DNA of 7,216 nucleotides from DATGLW01 sp035293965 (lineage in GTDB: Bacteria > Actinomycetota > Acidimicrobiia > Acidimicrobiales > RAAP-2): positions 1-7,216 of the forward strand of contig DATGLW010000016.1 in the NCBI GenBank assembly GCA_035293965.1, in the 5' to 3' direction. This document shows positions 5,156-7,216 of this stretch, one piece after another. The position numbers and the translations under genes were made by a program. How positions within the stretch are numbered: position 1 is the first letter of the stretch; each line of letters begins with the position of its first letter. The notes under the pieces were generated by a model. That model was given only the letters and a program-made list of their open reading frames with translations, was not told the origin of the DNA and did not search any database.

Positions 5156-5929
5156 TCACGCTGCGTCGTCTGTGGGCACCCTCCCGAGGTCTCGGTCCTT
5201 CAGTCGGTAGCTGTCGCCCTTGAGGTTGACGACCTCGGCGTGGTGGACGAGGCGGTCGATCATCGCGGCGGCCACCACGGCGTCGCCGAAGACCTCGCCC
5301 CACCGCCCGAAGGGCTTGTTGGACGTGACGATGACGCTGGCCCGCTCGTAGCGAGAGCTGACCAGCTGGAAGAAGAGGTTGGCCGCCTCGGCCTCGAAGG
5401 GGATGTAGCCGACCTCATCGATCACGATCAGGGGGTAGCGCCCGAGACGGGTGAGCTCGGCGTGGAGACGTCCTGTGCCGTGGGCCTCGGCCAGACGGTC
5501 CACCCACTCGGCGGCGGTGGCGAACAGCACCCGGTGGCCGGCCTGGCAGGCCCGGAGGGAGAGGCCGATGGCGAGGTGGGTCTTGCCCGTGCCCGGCGGT
5601 CCGAGGAAGACGACGTTCTCCCTGGCCTCGACGAAGTCGAGCGCGCCGAGGTGGGCGACGACGTCCCGCTTGAGGCTGCGCTGATGGTCGAAGTCGAACT
5701 CCTCGATGGTCTTCCTCGCCGGGAAGTGTGCCGCCCGGATGCGGATCTCGCCGCCGTTGGACTGGCGGGCAGCCACCTCCCGCTCCAGACAGGCGGCCAA
5801 GAACTCCTCGTGGGTCCAGGTCTCGGCCCGGGCCCGTTCGGCCAACCGGTCGACGGCGGCCAGGAGGGACGGAGCTTTGATGGCCCGGCACAGGTAGGCC
5901 AGATCGGCGGCCTGCTGCCTGCTCGTCAT
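5156..5929 (-). CDS. istB: IstB-like AAA+ ATPase, IS21-family helper protein
   Basis: This 257-residue protein has the usual size for IstB. It is the ATPase that binds DNA, oligomerises and recruits or activates the IstA transposase at the target. A helical N-terminal region (1-95) contains RRAIKAP-like and ERE/ARQ segments (AYLCRAIKAP, LEREVAARQ). The AAA+ core follows, with Walker A GPPGTGKTH (110-118), Walker B LIVIDEVGY (167-175), a sensor-1 type VTSNKP (201-206) and the IstB-typical MIDRLVHHAEVV (223-234) with its arginine. The start is the ATG at 5929, whose first bases form ATGA with the istA stop codon (4-nt overlap). This suggests translational coupling, which would keep IstB output tied to IstA. 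The frame stays open upstream in an Arg/Pro-rich stretch that lies inside istA and is not used. The stop lies about 50 bp from the left end of the element. Confidence 0.95.
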   Translation of the reverse strand: MTSRQQAADLAYLCRAIKAPSLLAAVDRLAERARAETWTHEEFLAACLEREVAARQSNGGEIRIRAAHFPARKTIEEFDFDHQRSLKRDVVAHLGALDFVEARENVVFLGPPGTGKTHLAIGLSLRACQAGHRVLFATAAEWVDRLAEAHGTGRLHAELTRLGRYPLIVIDEVGYIPFEAEAANLFFQLVSSRYERASVIVTSNKPFGRWGEVFGDAVVAAAMIDRLVHHAEVVNLKGDSYRLKDRDLGRVPTDDAA

Positions 5930-7134
5930 CCGGCCACCCCCAAGGCGTCGTAGACGGCGAGGTCGCGTTCTTCGACCTCGGTCTCGAGCACCGGGCGGTC
6001 CTCCGCTTCGGCCCGCATGGCCCGCAGGATCATGGCGTGGGCCGGGTCGAGGAGGCTCTGGTGGGTGGCAAGGCACCGCCGGTGGCGGGCCACCTCGACC
6101 CGATCGGCCGTCACCACCACCGAGTCGAGATCGGCCCGGACGTCGACCAGGCGGCCCACGTAGCGGGGGTTGACCGAGTAGTCGTTCGTCTCGAAGCGCA
6201 CGTAGTGGTCCCGGGGGAGCCGGGTCCTCGTGCGGAAGGACGGGTCGGGGAGGACCGCAGGAAGCGGCACCATGGCTCCCCGATCCTCGGAGAGCTGCTC
6301 AGCGGGGACGAGCCGGGTGGTGGCGTGCACCCGGCGGTTCGCCTTCACGAGCCAGGAGGTGAGCTGGGCGTTGAAGTCGGCAACGTCCTCGAAGCGCCGT
6401 CCGGGCAGGAACGAGGTCTCGTAGTAGCCGTTGGCCCGCTCGTTCATCCCTTTCGCCTCGGGGTCATTCGGCCTGCACAGCCGCACCCCGACCCCGAGGG
6501 TGCCCCGGAAGCGTTGGCACTCGGCCGTGAGCACCTGGCGGCCCTGGCGCCACTGGCCGATGCAGCCCTCGCCGTCCCAGACGAGGGTCCGGGGCACGGC
6601 CCCGAACTGGTTCAGGCAGACGAGCATGCCGCCGAGCACGTCGTGGGCGGCCCGGGAGGGGACCATCCAGGCGGCCATGAACCGGGAGAACCCACTGACC
6701 GCCGTGACCACCCACAGCTTCCTCTCCTGGCCGTGGCCGAGCGGGATGGGGCGGTCCGGCTGCCAGAGGTCGAACTGGGCGACCTCTCCGGGGCGGTAGT
6801 GGGTGCGCTGGGAGGGATCGGGGGGTCGGAACAACGGGCGCAGCTCGGCCACCCGCTCCTTCAAGATGGTCATCCCGTGGGCCCACTCGATCCGCTCGGC
6901 GATCACCGTCGCCGGCATGTCCGGGGTGTCTTTCAAAAGAGCCCGGATGTCGTCATCCACAGCGTCGACCAGCGAACCCCTCGATGGTCGGCGATAGGCC
7001 GGAGGGCGCTCCGACCGCACGGCGCTCCGCACGGTGTTGCGGGCCACACCCAGCCGACGGGCGATGGTCTTGATCCCCAGCTTCTCGGAGCAATACAGGC
7101 GACGGATCTCTGCCCAGTCGTCCACGTTGATCAT
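5926..7134 (-). CDS. istA: IstA-like DDE transposase, IS21 family
   Basis: This 402-residue protein is the transposase that cuts and joins the element's ends. The N-terminus (about 16-40, LGIKTIARRLGVARNTVRSA) is a helix-turn-helix for binding the ends. The integrase-like catalytic core spans about 115-250. Its DDE triad is visible as D122 in FDLWQPD, D187 in LVWDGEG and E232 in KGMNERANGYYET. A C-terminal beta-rich domain (about 300-355, YVRFETNDYSVNPRYVG) is typical of the family. The ATG at 7134 is preceded by a strong GGGAGGAAGG site. The frame runs on towards the window edge, but the extra 27 residues would come from the IS terminus. Length and motifs are intact, so no inactivation is seen. 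The stop overlaps the istB start by four bases. Confidence 0.95.
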   Translation of the reverse strand: MINVDDWAEIRRLYCSEKLGIKTIARRLGVARNTVRSAVRSERPPAYRRPSRGSLVDAVDDDIRALLKDTPDMPATVIAERIEWAHGMTILKERVAELRPLFRPPDPSQRTHYRPGEVAQFDLWQPDRPIPLGHGQERKLWVVTAVSGFSRFMAAWMVPSRAAHDVLGGMLVCLNQFGAVPRTLVWDGEGCIGQWRQGRQVLTAECQRFRGTLGVGVRLCRPNDPEAKGMNERANGYYETSFLPGRRFEDVADFNAQLTSWLVKANRRVHATTRLVPAEQLSEDRGAMVPLPAVLPDPSFRTRTRLPRDHYVRFETNDYSVNPRYVGRLVDVRADLDSVVVTADRVEVARHRRCLATHQSLLDPAHAMILRAMRAEAEDRPVLETEVEERDLAVYDALGVAG

Positions 7135-7137
7135 GTC

Positions 7138-7167
7138 CTTCCTCCCTGGCCGCAGCTCCGGCCAGGG
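7138..7167 (-). promoter_or_regulatory. istA ribosome binding site with adjoining leader hairpin
   Basis: On the minus strand the leader reads GGGAGGAAGGAC directly before the istA ATG. Just upstream, CCCTGGCC and GGCCAGGG (7144-7151 and 7160-7167) form a perfect 8-bp stem with an 8-nt loop. The GGG that ends the 3' arm is also the first part of the Shine-Dalgarno sequence, so folding could partly hide the site. Whether the hairpin forms in the native IS transcript depends on an unmapped start site. Confidence 0.55.
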
Positions 7168-7188
7168 TCCGTGATCCAGCACTCTCCG

Positions 7189-7201
7189 TGGTGGACCACC
7201 A
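7189..7201. repeat. 13-bp palindrome near the IS right end
   Basis: TGGTGGACCACCA is a perfect palindrome around a central A, 15 bases inside the right end. It could be part of the transposase binding region or an operator for istA. No equivalent perfect palindrome was seen at the left end. Confidence 0.5.
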
Positions 7202-7207
7202 GGAAGG

Positions 7208-7216
7208 GGGGTCAAG
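7208..7216 (-). repeat. IS right terminal inverted repeat
   Basis: Read on the minus strand this is CTTGACCCC, identical to the left end at 5106-5114, and it continues inwards as CCTTCCTGGTGG. It is the last sequence in the window. Confidence 0.8.

Larger units (their letters stand above)
4699..5223 (+). pseudogene. Zinc-ribbon/membrane/coiled-coil protein, probably a trypsin-like protease, truncated by IS21-family insertion
   Basis: Host-derived sequence runs from a GTG at 4699 to about 5105. Its first 136 residues show a compact zinc-ribbon-like motif (CTIC at 10-13, then CPVH at 22-25), a basic stretch (31-39), one transmembrane helix (about 41-63, PLAALSVGLAVLGALGMGIA), a Glu/Arg/Leu-rich segment likely to form a coiled coil (about 76-107), and then PTEIAATVGQSVFTVQTS (113-130). 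The last segment resembles the first strand of secreted or membrane-anchored trypsin-like (DegP/HtrA-type) proteases. No catalytic His, Asp or Ser is present because the gene is cut at the IS end. The frame then runs through the IS terminus and stops at TGA 5221-5223, giving a chimeric product of 174 residues with about 38 foreign ones at its C-terminus. The start is uncertain: GTG 4699 puts the zinc ribbon at the N-terminus but has no obvious ribosome binding site, and a TTG at 4714 is possible. The protease call is inference from a short segment. Confidence 0.55.
5106..7216 (-). mobile_element. IS21-family insertion sequence, apparently complete
   Basis: The roughly 2.1-kb element has the IS21 layout: a DDE transposase (istA) followed by, and overlapping, an AAA+ helper ATPase (istB), both on the minus strand. 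The left end reads CTTGACCCC (5106-5114), and the right end is its reverse complement, GGGGTCAAG, finishing at the last base of the window. Within these, TGACCCC...GGGGTCA gives the 5'-TG...CA-3' termini typical of the family, so the exact boundaries may lie up to two or three bases inside those given. Both genes are full length and unbroken, so the copy looks potentially active and recent. The target duplication cannot be checked because the right flank is outside the window. Confidence 0.9.

Noticed and set aside
5240..5953. Plus-strand open frame of 237 codons
   Set aside because: Mirror of istB; the protein is acidic low-complexity and istB on the other strand carries clear Walker motifs.

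Overview
The window is very GC-rich, with strong G/C bias at third codon positions, long spurious open frames opposite real genes, and a tRNA gene that does not encode its CCA end. This fits a high-GC actinobacterium. A deep lineage such as Acidimicrobiia is only a guess from the style of the signalling proteins. The host part of the window is ordinary chromosome; the right-hand 2.1 kb is a mobile element.

Layout from left to right: (1) the 5' part of a minus-strand membrane gene (1-426), most like the N-terminus of a polyprenyl-phosphate sugar transferase of exopolysaccharide synthesis, leaving the window at its left edge; (2) a 245-bp divergent intergenic region with an 11-bp tandem repeat and an inverted repeat; (3) a plus-strand GAF-PAS-PAS-GGDEF protein (672-2462) with an intact diguanylate cyclase active site and an RxxD inhibitory site; (4) a 189-bp gap with a perfect 9-bp-stem hairpin; (5) a second GAF-linker-GGDEF protein (2652-4127) whose GGDEF signature has become GRATF although the RxxD motif remains, and whose linker carries six in-frame pentapeptide repeats; (6) tRNA-Ala(TGC) (4239-4312); (7) about 350 bp with no convincing gene; (8) the 5' part of a gene for a zinc-ribbon, single-pass membrane, coiled-coil protein that seems to lead into a trypsin-like protease domain (from 4699), broken at about 5106 by (9) an IS21-family insertion sequence (about 5106-7216) carrying istA and istB on the minus strand, with inverted terminal repeats at both ends.

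How they may work together (inference): the two GGDEF proteins share a related N-terminal sensor domain and lie in tandem. One looks able to make c-di-GMP. The other looks catalytically dead but may still bind the nucleotide through its RxxD site. A sugar-transferase gene diverges from them, so the locus could link c-di-GMP signalling to envelope or exopolysaccharide synthesis. The IS21 insertion is a separate event that removed the catalytic part of a membrane protease-like gene. No CRISPR array, prophage, riboswitch or defence system was seen.
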